Shown here piece by piece: positions 39,952-47,788 of a stretch of 64,000 bases of DNA (position 1 is the first letter of the stretch; each line of letters starts with the position of its first letter). The notes beneath the pieces are model-generated. The model made no database searches. It saw only the letters and a program-made list of their open reading frames with translations, and had not been told where the DNA came from. The stretch is from assembly GCF_024172165.1 (NCBI RefSeq), contig NZ_JAMZEB010000002.1, positions 6,097,501 through 6,161,500 on the forward strand. The letters are read 5' to 3'. The stretch comes from Nonomuraea thailandensis. GTDB lineage: Bacteria; Actinomycetota; Actinomycetes; Streptosporangiales; Streptosporangiaceae. The position numbers and the translations under genes are program-made.

Positions 39952-41241
39952 TCAGCCGTCGATGTTCCCCCGGCGATATTCGATCGCCTTGGCGGCGTCG
40001 AAGGTGTTGTCGGCCCTGTACTGGTAGACCCCGATCGTGGCGACCGACGGGTCACCCACGTCGTTGAAGTCCACCGGCCCGCTGACGCCGTCGTAGTCGA
40101 TGTCCGTGCCCGCCTTCAGCAGGTCGGCGCACTCCTTGAACCCGGTGCACTTCGTGCCGCCCTTGCTGACCTCCACCAGCTTGCCCGCGATCGCCGCGCC
40201 GGTGTCGGCCTTGGCCGCCTCCGCGGCCAGCGCGATGAGCGTCACGGCGTCGTACGACTCCGCCGCGTAGGTGTACTCGGCCAGCTCCGGGTTCACCTTC
40301 AGCAGCCGCTTCTGGAACGCCTCGGGCGCCTCGGCCCCCGGCAGCGTGCCCTTGACCCCGTCCATCGTGCCCTTCGGGGTCTGCGCGAAGTTGGTGTTCG
40401 ACATGTTGCCGTCCACCATGTACCACTTGTACTTGTCGCTGGTCAGGCCCTGCTTGACCAGCTCCTGCACGACCTTCGACGTCTCCTCGAACCCGATCAG
40501 CACGATGCCCTTCGGGTTCGCGGCCTTGATCTTGGCCACGTCGGCGGAGAAGTCGGCCGCCTTCGGGTCGTAGTCCACCCGCTCCACGACCGTCGCGCCG
40601 CCGTCCTGGGCCGTCTTGGTCACCTGGTCGGCCAGGCCGGAACCGTAGGAGTCCTGCATGGCCAGGATCCCGATGGTGTCGTTGCCGTCGGCGACCACCA
40701 GATCACCCAGGACCCGCCCCTGCAGCTTGTCCGGCGGCGCCGTGCGGAAGTACAGGCCGTCATCCTCGATCGTGGTGAACTTGTCGGAGGTGTTGGCCGG
40801 CGAGAACTGCACCACGCCCGCCCGCGTGATCTTGTCGATGATCGACTCCGACACCGACGAGGACGCGGCGCCGACGATCGCGTCCACCTTCTCTGTCAGC
40901 AGCTTGTCCACCGACTGCGAGGCGATGTTCGTGGTCGTGTCCCCCGAGTCCGTGTCGGACTTGGCGACCGGCTTGCCGAGCACGCCGCCGGCTTCGTTGA
41001 TCTCCTTGAGTGCCAGGTCGACGCCGCCGAACATGGGCGGGCCCAGATAGGCGAGCGACCCCGTCTGCGGCAGCACCGTGCCGATGCTCAGCGTGCCGTC
41101 CCCCTGCGCCGACGCCGAGGGCGGCTGGGCGGAAGCGGAGCCGGAGGGGGCGGTGCCGGCGGTCGTGTCGCCGGGCGAGCACGCCGCCAGCGCCAGAACC
41201 GCCGCGGTGACGGCGAGCGGCGCGCGGAAAATGCGGATCAT
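39952..41241 (-). CDS. livK: LivK-type branched-chain amino-acid binding lipoprotein 3
   Basis: 429 residues. Lipobox 'AAVLALAACSPGD', a Ser/Ala/Pro tether, then the binding fold ('GTVLPQTGSLAYLGPPMFGG', 'LKEINEAGGVLGKPVAKSD', 'KTAQDGGATVVERVDYDPKA'). It is the most divergent of the three paralogues: 'TKCTGFKECADLL' replaces the SFKECVDLL motif, and the C-terminus reads 'QYRADNTFDAAKAIEYRRGN'. Own terminator and 150 bp of upstream DNA make it a separate unit. Three dedicated receptors for a single permease suggest several related ligands (leucine, valine, other hydrophobic compounds), but the ligands are not shown by sequence. Confidence 0.95.
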   Translation of the reverse strand: MIRIFRAPLAVTAAVLALAACSPGDTTAGTAPSGSASAQPPSASAQGDGTLSIGTVLPQTGSLAYLGPPMFGGVDLALKEINEAGGVLGKPVAKSDTDSGDTTTNIASQSVDKLLTEKVDAIVGAASSSVSESIIDKITRAGVVQFSPANTSDKFTTIEDDGLYFRTAPPDKLQGRVLGDLVVADGNDTIGILAMQDSYGSGLADQVTKTAQDGGATVVERVDYDPKAADFSADVAKIKAANPKGIVLIGFEETSKVVQELVKQGLTSDKYKWYMVDGNMSNTNFAQTPKGTMDGVKGTLPGAEAPEAFQKRLLKVNPELAEYTYAAESYDAVTLIALAAEAAKADTGAAIAGKLVEVSKGGTKCTGFKECADLLKAGTDIDYDGVSGPVDFNDVGDPSVATIGVYQYRADNTFDAAKAIEYRRGNIDG

Positions 41242-41393
41242 GGAGTGCGTCTCCGATCGAGATGAGCGGACCTTCCGTCCGACCATCAGTTACGCGCCGG
41301 GACGCCCCCTGCGTAAGCAGCCGAAGCCGGTTGGATGCCCACTCGTGACCGCACCACAACCCGCCGGGCTAAATCACCTGATATAGGGCTTTT

Positions 41394-41978
41394 TCAGGAT
41401 CGCTCCGCCGTGTCGTCGATAACGATCTGAGCAACCTCGCGCATGCTCAGGCGCCGGTCCATCGACGCCTTCTGGATCCATCGGAACGCCTGCGGCTCCG
41501 TCCAGCCGTGCTGCGCCATGAGCTGCCCCTTGGCCCGCTCGACCAGCTTCCTCGTCTCCAGCCGCTCCGACAGGCTGGAGACCTCGGCCGCCAGCGCCAC
41601 CATCTCCTCGTGCCTGCTGACCGCCATCTCGATCGCCGGCACCAGGTCGGCCTTGGTGAACGGCTTGACCAGGTAGGCCATCGCCCCCGCGTCCCTGGCC
41701 CGCTCGACCAGGTCGCGCTGGGAGAACGCGGTCAGGATGAGGCACGGGGCGATCCGCTCGGACACGATGCGCTCGGCCGCCGAGATGCCGTCGAGCACCG
41801 GCATCTTCACGTCGAGGATGACGAGATCGGGCCGCAGCTCGGCGGCCAGCCGGATCGCCTGCTCACCGTCACCGGCCTCGCCCACGACGACGTAGCCGTC
41901 CTCCTGGAGCATCTCCTTGAGGTCGAGGCGGATCAGGGCCTCGTCTTCCGCGATCACTACTCGCCGCTGCGTACTCAC
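41394..41978 (-). CDS. ANTAR-domain response regulator (PdtaR-like)
   Basis: 194 residues: a receiver domain with 'VVIAEDEALIRLDLKEML' (acidic pair), phospho-acceptor Asp in 'PDLVILDVKMP' (about 56) and Lys in 'AYLVKPFTK' (about 105), then a coiled linker and an ANTAR RNA-binding domain (about 125-190; 'LVERAKGQLMAQHGWTEPQA'). ANTAR proteins bind paired hexaloop hairpins in mRNA leaders and prevent termination; phosphorylation by a sensor kinase triggers this. The protein resembles mycobacterial PdtaR (Rv1626), partner of PdtaS. GTG start at 41978. The kinase is not in this window. Confidence 0.95.
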   Translation of the reverse strand: MSTQRRVVIAEDEALIRLDLKEMLQEDGYVVVGEAGDGEQAIRLAAELRPDLVILDVKMPVLDGISAAERIVSERIAPCLILTAFSQRDLVERARDAGAMAYLVKPFTKADLVPAIEMAVSRHEEMVALAAEVSSLSERLETRKLVERAKGQLMAQHGWTEPQAFRWIQKASMDRRLSMREVAQIVIDDTAERS

Positions 41979-42068
41979 GAGCAGAAGAGTACAGACGTCC
42001 GGTAGATTAGATCCACGCCGGTGCGGCTCGGAGCGCTACGCTACGAGATCACAGCCCGGACATTCGCC

Positions 42069-42142
42069 GCCCCGGTAGACCAATCGGCAGAGTCGATGGC
42101 CTCAAAATCCATTCAGTGTGGGTTCGAATCCCACCCGGGGCA
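42069..42142 (+). tRNA. tRNA with anticodon CAA (Leu by anticodon), short variable loop
   Basis: 74 nt fold into a complete cloverleaf: acceptor GCCCCGG/CCGGGGC with A73; D-arm GAC..GTC with GG in the loop; anticodon arm ATGGC-CTCAAAA-TCCAT (C31-U39 mismatch) with CAA at 42103-42105; T-arm GTGGG-TTCGAAT-CCCAC. The variable loop is only TCAGT (5 nt). A leucine tRNA should be class II with a long variable arm, so identity is doubtful even though A73 suits LeuRS. CCA is not encoded. The 5' end is 90 bp upstream-divergent from the ANTAR regulator gene. A T-tailed hairpin follows at 42161. Confidence 0.8.
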
Positions 42143-42160
42143 CTCATGTGACACCGACCG

Positions 42161-42189
42161 ACCGCCCGGCCTCCGAGCCCGGCGGTTTT
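42161..42189 (+). terminator. Terminator after the tRNA
   Basis: ACCGCC-C-GGC-CTCCGA-GCC-C-GGCGGT then TTT: a 9-bp stem with one C-C mismatch and a short T-run, 18 nt past the tRNA 3' end. Confidence 0.75.
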
Positions 42190-42278
42190 GTCGTACCCGG
42201 CTGCGACACTCTCCGCATGCACGATATCGCACTCCGTGACCGATGGCCGAAAATGCTTGACCGTAATGCCGGCCGCCG

Positions 42279-43127
42279 TCACCAGGGCACGGGCCCGGCG
42301 TCGTCGAAGAAGCCTCCCGTCGGCCCGCCGGGCCCCAGGGTGGCCAGCCGGATGATGACGGCCGCTCCCTGCGCCGCCGTGCGGGTGATGGCGTACGGCA
42401 GGTCCTTGGTGAAGTCGGTGGCGCAGGCTCCGGGGGCGGCGGCGTTGACGAGGATGCCGTCCTTGCGCAGCTGCTTGGCGTACTGGACGGTCAGGGAGTT
42501 GAGGGCGGACTTGGAGGGCGGATACGCCGCCATGGGCGGGAGGGCGGACAGGTAGTGGTCGGGGTCGGTGTGGTGGTGCAGGGAGCCGACGCCGCTGGAG
42601 ACGTTCACGATGCGCGGGGCGGGTGAGCGTCTGAGCAGGGAAAGCATGGCGTCGGTGACCATGAGGACACCGATGACGTTGGTCTCCAGGACCTCGCGCA
42701 TGATGGCGGCCGGGGTGTCGCCGGGCGCCTGGGAGGTGGGGCCGGAGATGCCGGCGTTGTTGACCAGCACGTCCAGACGGTCGAGCGAGGCCGCGGCGGC
42801 CTCGACGGTCGCGGGGTCGGTGACGTCCAGAACGATCGCCCGCACGTCGGGCGCCGACTCCTCGCGCAGGCGCCCGTCGGCCGGCGTCTCGGGGTGCGGG
42901 CGGGAGTGGGCCGGCGTCTCGGCGTGCTGGTGCGCGTCGGAGGGCGGCTCGGGGTGCTTCCGGGCGGCGGTCAGCTCGGCGCGGAGGCGGGCGGCGGCCT
43001 GTTCGCCGCGGGTGCGGTCACGGGAGCCGAGCAGGACGGTCATGCCGCGGGCCGCGAGGCCGGCCGCGACCGCGTATCCGATGCCCTTGTTCGCCCCGGT
43101 CACCAGGGCGGTGCTGGTTTCGGTCAT
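42279..43127 (-). CDS. Short-chain dehydrogenase/reductase
   Basis: 282 residues. The cofactor motif 'TALVTGANKGIGYAVAAGL' (about 6-24), 'VLVNNAGISGP' (about 120), catalytic Ser in 'IVNVSSGVGS' and the Y-x-x-x-K in 'MAAYPPSKSALN' mark a classical SDR that reduces a carbonyl with NAD(P)H. A His/Pro/Glu-rich insertion of about 35 residues ('KHPEPPSDAHQHAETPAHSR' and on, about 65-95) breaks the fold between beta-3 and beta-4 and is unusual. ATG 43127 is chosen; the longer open frame upstream crosses the LysR start. Divergent from a LysR regulator, 71 bp apart, sharing its operator. Confidence 0.92.
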   Translation of the reverse strand: MTETSTALVTGANKGIGYAVAAGLAARGMTVLLGSRDRTRGEQAAARLRAELTAARKHPEPPSDAHQHAETPAHSRPHPETPADGRLREESAPDVRAIVLDVTDPATVEAAAASLDRLDVLVNNAGISGPTSQAPGDTPAAIMREVLETNVIGVLMVTDAMLSLLRRSPAPRIVNVSSGVGSLHHHTDPDHYLSALPPMAAYPPSKSALNSLTVQYAKQLRKDGILVNAAAPGACATDFTKDLPYAITRTAAQGAAVIIRLATLGPGGPTGGFFDDAGPVPW

Positions 43128-43185
43128 GTCTGGAAGCACACCATCGGCGGCCGTCCGCGGGCCAACACCGGATGGGTCGCGAGCA

Positions 43186-43200
43186 ATACCCTGAGGGTAT
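43186..43200. promoter_or_regulatory. LysR-type box ATACCCTGAGGGTAT
   Basis: A perfect 7-1-7 palindrome that also fits the LTTR consensus T-N11-A. It ends within the LysR start codon (43199-43201) and lies 59 bp upstream of the divergent SDR start, an arrangement typical of autorepression with activation of the divergent target. Confidence 0.8.
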
Positions 43201-44140
43201 GGAGACGCGCGAGCTGGCCTACTTCGCGGCCGTCGCGGAGGAGCTGCACTTCGGGCGGGCGGCGGCACGGCTCGGCATGGCGCAGCCGCCGCTGTCGAGG
43301 GCGATCCAGAAGCTGGAGCGGCGGCTCGGAGTGCGCCTGTTCGAGCGGAACAGCCGCGGGGTGTCGCTGACCCCCGCGGGCGAGGTGCTGGCCAGGGAGG
43401 CCGCGAAGGTGCTCGACGCGGTGTCCGCCGCCACGGCCCGTACGCGCCGGGCGGGGCTGAGCGAGCCGCGGCTGGTCGTCGCGCTCAAACCCGGAGGCGA
43501 CGGCGGGCTGCTGCCGGACGTGCTGGCCGCCTACCGGGCGCGGCCCGGCGCGGTGGCGGTGGAGCTGGCGCTGTGCGGGGTGGCGGAGCGGGCGCGGCTG
43601 GTGCGTGACGGGACGGCGGACGTGGCGTTCCTGCACAGCCCGTACGAGGACCTGACGGGGTTCGACAGCGAGCCGCTGCTGGAGGAGGGCAGCGTGGCGG
43701 TAATGGCGGCGAACCACCCGCTGGCGGGGCGCGGCCACGTACGCCTGGCCGAGCTCGACGCCGACCCGACGCCGCGCTGGCCGGGCGCCCATCCGGACGC
43801 GAGCGACCCGGGGATGCTGATGCAGTTCGTCGTGGTGGGACGGCTCATCGTGGTGGCGCCGGAGTCGGTGCGCGACCAGGTGCGGCGGGATCTGGCGTGC
43901 GTGCCGGTGCTCGACGGGGCGCCGACGACCGTGGTGCTGGCCTGGCCGGAAGGGGCCCGGTCACGGGCGCTGGCCGAGTTCGTACGCACGGCGGCGGAGG
44001 TGGCCGCGCGGCGGACAGGGGCAGAGGTGACCACGACCGGGACGGCGGCAGAGGCCGCCGCACCCCGGACGGGAGCGGAGGTCGTGGCCGGCGCTCCTGG
44101 CATGGTGGGGACTTTTCGGGATCGCTCCCACCGGGAATAG
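43199..44140 (+). CDS. LysR-family transcriptional regulator
   Basis: 313 residues. N-terminal winged HTH 'ELAYFAAVAEELHFGRAAAR' and 'QPPLSRAIQKLERRLGVRLF' (about 4-58), linker helix, then a substrate-binding-like effector domain (about 88-260). The last about 50 residues are a low-complexity Thr/Ala/Arg tail with repeated 'RTGAEV', absent from ordinary LysR proteins (about 300 residues without it). It probably controls the divergent SDR through the palindrome overlapping its own start. The co-inducer is unknown. Confidence 0.93.
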   Translation: METRELAYFAAVAEELHFGRAAARLGMAQPPLSRAIQKLERRLGVRLFERNSRGVSLTPAGEVLAREAAKVLDAVSAATARTRRAGLSEPRLVVALKPGGDGGLLPDVLAAYRARPGAVAVELALCGVAERARLVRDGTADVAFLHSPYEDLTGFDSEPLLEEGSVAVMAANHPLAGRGHVRLAELDADPTPRWPGAHPDASDPGMLMQFVVVGRLIVVAPESVRDQVRRDLACVPVLDGAPTTVVLAWPEGARSRALAEFVRTAAEVAARRTGAEVTTTGTAAEAAAPRTGAEVVAGAPGMVGTFRDRSHRE

Positions 44141-44176
44141 GCGTGTCAAGATCGAAGAACACGGGGGTGGGGCGGG

Positions 44177-44599
44177 ATGCCGTTGAACGTGGCGGAGCGG
44201 GAGGCGTTCCTGGCGGAGTCGCACATCGCCAGCCTGGCGGTGGAGGCGGGCGACGGCAGGGCGCCGCTGGTCGTGCCGGTCTGGTACGACTACAGCCCTG
44301 GCGGCGAGATCCGGTTCCTGACGGACGGCGACTCGCACAAGGCCAGGCTGATCGCGAAGGCGGGCCGGTTCTCGATACTGGCGCAACGGGTCAGCCCGAC
44401 CTACCGCTACGTGTCGGTGGAGGGCCCTGTGGTGCGCTCCACCCCGACGACCCTGGACGACCTGACCCGCATCTCCGCCCGCTACCTGCCGCCGGACGCG
44501 GTGTCCGGCTACGTGCAGGGCTCGGACCTCCACGCGCTGGTGACCTTCAGAATGCGCCCGGAGCACTGGCTCTCGGCCGACCTGGGCGCGGTGAGCTGA
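44177..44599 (+). CDS. Pyridoxamine-5'-phosphate-oxidase-fold (PPOX) protein
   Basis: 140 residues. 'FLAESHIASLAVEAGDGRAP' (about 11-30), 'PVWYDYSPGGEIRFLTDGDS' (about 35-54) and 'YRYVSVEGPVV' give the split-barrel PPOX fold that binds FMN or F420. Many actinomycete members are F420- or haem-related reductases of unknown substrate. ATG 44177 follows GGGGCGGG. It lies 36 bp after the LysR gene on the same strand and may be read through from it. Confidence 0.88.
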   Translation: MPLNVAEREAFLAESHIASLAVEAGDGRAPLVVPVWYDYSPGGEIRFLTDGDSHKARLIAKAGRFSILAQRVSPTYRYVSVEGPVVRSTPTTLDDLTRISARYLPPDAVSGYVQGSDLHALVTFRMRPEHWLSADLGAVS

Positions 44600-44689
44600 C
44601 ACCACCGGCCTCGGAAGCCGGGATGAGAAGGGCGAGGCTCTGGGCGCCCGGGGCCCCGCGCTGACCTGGGAAACGGTATTTTTGGGGCC

Positions 44690-45655
44690 GTGACTGCTAT
44701 CGATCCCACCTCGACCGGCGCGTTCGGCGTCGGCCTCGCCACCATCGCCGCCGACGGCACCGTACTCGACACCTGGTTCCCCGCCCCCGAGCTGGGCGAC
44801 GCGCCCCGTTCGGGCACTCAGCGGCTCCCGGCCGACGAGGCCGGGGAGCTGGCCGAGCTGGCCGGCCCCGATGCGGCGCGGGGCGTGGAGGTGGTGGCGG
44901 TCCGCACCGGCATCGCCAAGCTCTCCGAGGCGCCCGTGGACGCGCACGACGTCTACCTGCGCCTCCACCTGCTCTCCTCCCGCCTGGTCCAGCCGCACGG
45001 CGTCAACCTGGACGGCATCTTCGGCCTGCTGGCCAACGTGGTGTGGACGAACTTCGGCCCGTGCCCGGTGCCGGACTTCGAGCGCACGCGGCTGCGGTTG
45101 CGGGCCAGGGGCGCGGTGACGGTGTACGGGGTGGACAAGTTCCCCCGGATGGTCGACTACGTGCTGCCTTCCGGCGTCCGGATCGCCGACGCCGACCGGG
45201 TGCGGCTGGGCGCCCACCTGGCGGTCGGCACCACGGTCATGCACGAGGGCTTCGTGAACTTCAACGCCGGCACGCTCGGCAGCTCCATGGTCGAGGGCCG
45301 GATCTCGGCCGGCGTGATCGTCGGCGACGGCTCCGACGTGGGCGGCGGCGCCTCGATCATGGGGACGCTGTCGGGCGGCGGCAAGCAGGTCATCTCGGTC
45401 GGCGAGCGCTGCCTGCTGGGCGCCAACTCGGGCGTGGGCATCTCGCTGGGCGACGACTGCGTGGTGGAGGCGGGCCTGTACGTCACGGCGGGCACGCGGG
45501 TCACGCTGCCGGACGGCACGGTCGTCAAGGCGGCCGAGCTGTCGGGCTCCGACGGCATCCTGCTCCGGCGCAACTCCCAGTCGGGCGCGGTGGAGGCCCT
45601 CCCCCGCAAGGGCGGCGGCATCGAACTCAACGCGGCCCTGCACGCCAACGACTGA
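44690..45655 (+). CDS. dapD: Tetrahydrodipicolinate N-succinyltransferase
   Basis: 321 residues catalysing succinyl-CoA dependent succinylation of tetrahydrodipicolinate in lysine/meso-diaminopimelate synthesis. The actinobacterial DapD form is recognised by 'PHGVNLDGIFGLLANVVWTN' (about 99-118) and the left-handed beta-helix (about 165-280) with 'MHEGFVNFNAGTLGSSMVEG' and 'IMGTLSGGGKQVISVGERC'. GTG 44690 gives the natural N-terminus. A hairpin follows the stop at 45674. It stands alone; other dap genes are not in the window. Confidence 0.96.
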   Translation: MTAIDPTSTGAFGVGLATIAADGTVLDTWFPAPELGDAPRSGTQRLPADEAGELAELAGPDAARGVEVVAVRTGIAKLSEAPVDAHDVYLRLHLLSSRLVQPHGVNLDGIFGLLANVVWTNFGPCPVPDFERTRLRLRARGAVTVYGVDKFPRMVDYVLPSGVRIADADRVRLGAHLAVGTTVMHEGFVNFNAGTLGSSMVEGRISAGVIVGDGSDVGGGASIMGTLSGGGKQVISVGERCLLGANSGVGISLGDDCVVEAGLYVTAGTRVTLPDGTVVKAAELSGSDGILLRRNSQSGAVEALPRKGGGIELNAALHAND

Positions 45656-45673
45656 CCGCCCTGCCAACACGCC

Positions 45674-45705
45674 GATGGGGCAGCGCCTCGACGCGCCGCC
45701 CCATC
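45674..45705 (+). terminator. dapD terminator hairpin
   Basis: GATGGGGC (45674-45681) pairs with GCCCCATC (45698-45705) across a 16-nt loop, 19 bp past the dapD stop. Confidence 0.7.
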
Positions 45706-45820
45706 ACCGTCTCCGGGCCCGGCCCTGGCCCGGCCACGGAAGGCAGGTGGGGCGCCCTGGCCGGTGTGTGACCACGCCGACGGCCCACTTGGGCTCGCGT
45801 TACGGCGCTCAGCCGGTGAA

Positions 45821-45877
45821 GGGTCAGAGGCCGTTTCCTGGAGGGCCGTCCGCCGGCGTGCGGCGGGTGGCGGACCA
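45821..45877. repeat. Dispersed hairpin repeat, copy A
   Basis: Contains GGTCAGAGGCCGTTTCCTG and core CGCCG-GCGTG-CGGCG, then GGTGGCGGAC. Related to copies at 45910-45969 and 50433-50472. Confidence 0.55.
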
Positions 45878-45924
45878 CGTCGCAGCGTAGAAGAAGAACA
45901 TCACACCGGGGTCAGAGACCGTTA

Positions 45925-45969
45925 CATGAAAGGGCCACGCGCCGGAGTACGGCGAGTGGCCCTTTCATG
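45925..45969 (-). terminator. pyk terminator (repeat copy B)
   Basis: CATGAAAGGGCCAC (45925-45938) and CGCCG-GAGTA-CGGCG pair with GTGGCCCTTTCATG (45956-45969): 19 bp in total with one G-A mismatch. It begins 2 bp past the pyk stop and is also a member of the dispersed hairpin family. Confidence 0.92.
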
Positions 45970-45971
45970 AA

Positions 45972-47402
45972 TCAGTGTGCGTGGGAGACGGCGGAGCCGA
46001 TCGTGTGGACGCGCAGGGCGTTGGTGGAGCCCGGGGTGCCGGGAGGCGAGCCGGCCACGATGACGACCTTGTCGCCCTTCTCCAGCCGCCCCAGCGACAG
46101 CAGCGACGCCTCCACCTGCCGCACCATGTCATCCGTGTGGTGCACGAACGGCACGTGGAACGTCTCCACCCCCCACGTCAGCGAAAGCTGCCCCCGCACG
46201 TGCGGCGCGGAGGTGAAGGCGAGCAGCGGGATCGGCGAGCGGTAGCGGGCCAGGCGGCGTGCCGTCTCCCCCGACATCGTGAACGCCACCAGCGCCTTGG
46301 CCCCCACGATCGCGCCCACCTCGGCGGCGGCGCGGGCGATGGCGCCGCCGGTGGTCTCCGGCATGCGCTCCAGCGTGTGGGTGGCGTGCAGGGAGGACTT
46401 CTCCGCGGCGCAGGCGATGCGGTCCATCGTGGAGACGGCCTCGATCGGGTAGTTGCCGACCGAGGTCTCGCCCGAGAGCATGACCGCGTCGGCGCCGTCC
46501 ATGACCGCGTAGGCCACGTCGGAGGCCTCGGCGCGGGTGGGGCGCGGGGCGTTCATCATCGAGTCGAGCATCTGGGTGGCGACGATGACCGGGCGGGCCT
46601 TCTCGCGGCAGAGCTCGATGATGCGCCGCTGCACGATCGGGACCTGCTCCAGGGGCAGCTCGACGCCGAGGTCGCCGCGGGCGACCATGATGCCGTCGAA
46701 GGCCTCGACGATGTCGGGGAGGCGGTCGACGGCCTGCGGCTTCTCGATCTTGGCGAGCAGCGGGAGGCGGACGGCCTCCTGCTCCATGATGTTGCGCACC
46801 ACGTCGGCGTCGGACGGGCGGCGGACGAAGGACAGGGCGATCATGTCGAAGCCGGTGCGCAGCGCCCAGCGCAGGTCGGCCTCGTCCTTGTCGGTGAGGG
46901 CGGGGGCGCTGACGTTGACGCCGGGGAGGTTGAGGCCCTTGTTGTCGGAGATCATGCCGCCGATGACGACGCGGGTGATGATGCGCTCGCCGTCGACGCG
47001 GGTGGCCTCGAGCACGAGGCGGCCGTCGTCGACGAGGATCGTGTCACCGGGGCGGACGTCCTTGGGCAGCCCCTTGTAGGTGGTGGAGACCTGCTCGCGG
47101 TCGCCCGGCACGTCTTCGGTGGTGATGGTGAAGACGTCGCCGAAGCCGAGCCTGACGGGGCCTTCCTCGAACGTGCCGACACGGATCTTGGGGCCCTGCA
47201 GGTCGGCGAGCACGCCTACACCGCGGCCGAGGTCGGCCGCCACCTCCTTGACCCGGTCGTAAACCTCTCTGTGCAGGTCATGATTGCCATGGCTGAGGTT
47301 GAACCGTGCCACGTCCATGCCCGCGGCGATCAGCTCGCGGAGACGTTCTTTGGAGGATGTGGCGGGGCCTAGGGTGCAGACGATTTTCGCGCGACGAGTC
47401 AC
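45972..47402 (-). CDS. pyk: Pyruvate kinase
   Basis: 476 residues catalysing phosphoenolpyruvate + ADP to pyruvate + ATP. 'RRAKIVCTLGPATSS' opens the protein; 'NLSHGNHDLH' (about 43), the catalytic-Lys motif 'LLAKIEKPQAVD' (about 215), 'DGIMVARGDLGVELPLEQVP' (about 238) and 'MLSGETSVGNYPIEAV' (about 325) are complete. C-terminal allosteric domain about 350-476. GTG at 47402 follows AAGGTAGGA; the open frame beyond it belongs to non-coding/antisense sequence. Ends 2 bp before a strong hairpin. Confidence 0.98.
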   Translation of the reverse strand: MTRRAKIVCTLGPATSSKERLRELIAAGMDVARFNLSHGNHDLHREVYDRVKEVAADLGRGVGVLADLQGPKIRVGTFEEGPVRLGFGDVFTITTEDVPGDREQVSTTYKGLPKDVRPGDTILVDDGRLVLEATRVDGERIITRVVIGGMISDNKGLNLPGVNVSAPALTDKDEADLRWALRTGFDMIALSFVRRPSDADVVRNIMEQEAVRLPLLAKIEKPQAVDRLPDIVEAFDGIMVARGDLGVELPLEQVPIVQRRIIELCREKARPVIVATQMLDSMMNAPRPTRAEASDVAYAVMDGADAVMLSGETSVGNYPIEAVSTMDRIACAAEKSSLHATHTLERMPETTGGAIARAAAEVGAIVGAKALVAFTMSGETARRLARYRSPIPLLAFTSAPHVRGQLSLTWGVETFHVPFVHHTDDMVRQVEASLLSLGRLEKGDKVVIVAGSPPGTPGSTNALRVHTIGSAVSHAH

Positions 47403-47437
47403 GAGTCCTACCTTAATTGGTACAGACCACTTGGCAG

Positions 47438-47788
47438 TCACTGACGACGGAGAACGTACCCGACGTAGGAGAACAGAACGAGAACGGCGACCCCAAGTCG
47501 CGCCAAGTTCGTGTACTCCTGCGGGTAGATCACGCCCTCGATGTAGTGGTCGATGAAGCCGCTGGCGGGTAACCCCTCCTGCCCCGCGCCCTGGCGCGCC
47601 CAGTCCTCGGCGAGGGTGAGAGGGCACTCGACGCCGGTCACGACCGAGAGCACGCCCCAGGCGGCGACGGCGAGGTGCGCCCAGATCGTACGCCGCCAGC
47701 GCCACGCGAGGAACCCGCCCACGGCCATGTAGACGAGAAAGGAGAAGTGCACCACCATCGCGGCGTCCGCGAGGAGGCGATACATCAT
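47438..47788 (-). CDS. DUF2784-type small membrane protein
   Basis: 116 residues with three to four TM helices: 'LLADAAMVVHFSFLVYMAVG' (about 4-23), 'WAHLAVAAWGVLSVVTGVEC' (about 34-53) and 'LARLGVAVLVLFSYVGYVL' near the end. The 'PLTLAEDWAR' and 'GFIDHYIEGVIYP' motifs are those of the DUF2784 family, function unknown. ATG at 47788 overlaps the subtilase stop by 4 bp (ATGA), so translation is coupled to the protease gene; the pairing may mean an assembly or shielding role (inference). Confidence 0.88.
   Translation of the reverse strand: MMYRLLADAAMVVHFSFLVYMAVGGFLAWRWRRTIWAHLAVAAWGVLSVVTGVECPLTLAEDWARQGAGQEGLPASGFIDHYIEGVIYPQEYTNLARLGVAVLVLFSYVGYVLRRQ

Larger units (their letters stand above)
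45656..45971. other. Gene-free strip between dapD and pyk stops
   Basis: 316 bp without a supported gene. It holds the dapD terminator, then two copies of a dispersed hairpin repeat (about 45821-45877 and 45910-45969) that share GGTCAGAGRCCGTT followed by a stem with core CGCCG-N5-CGGCG. Confidence 0.7.

Noticed and set aside
42069..42142. Reading the anticodon as UCA (opal suppressor or Sec tRNA)
   Set aside because: It would need a 9-nt anticodon loop; the standard 7-nt loop gives CAA.
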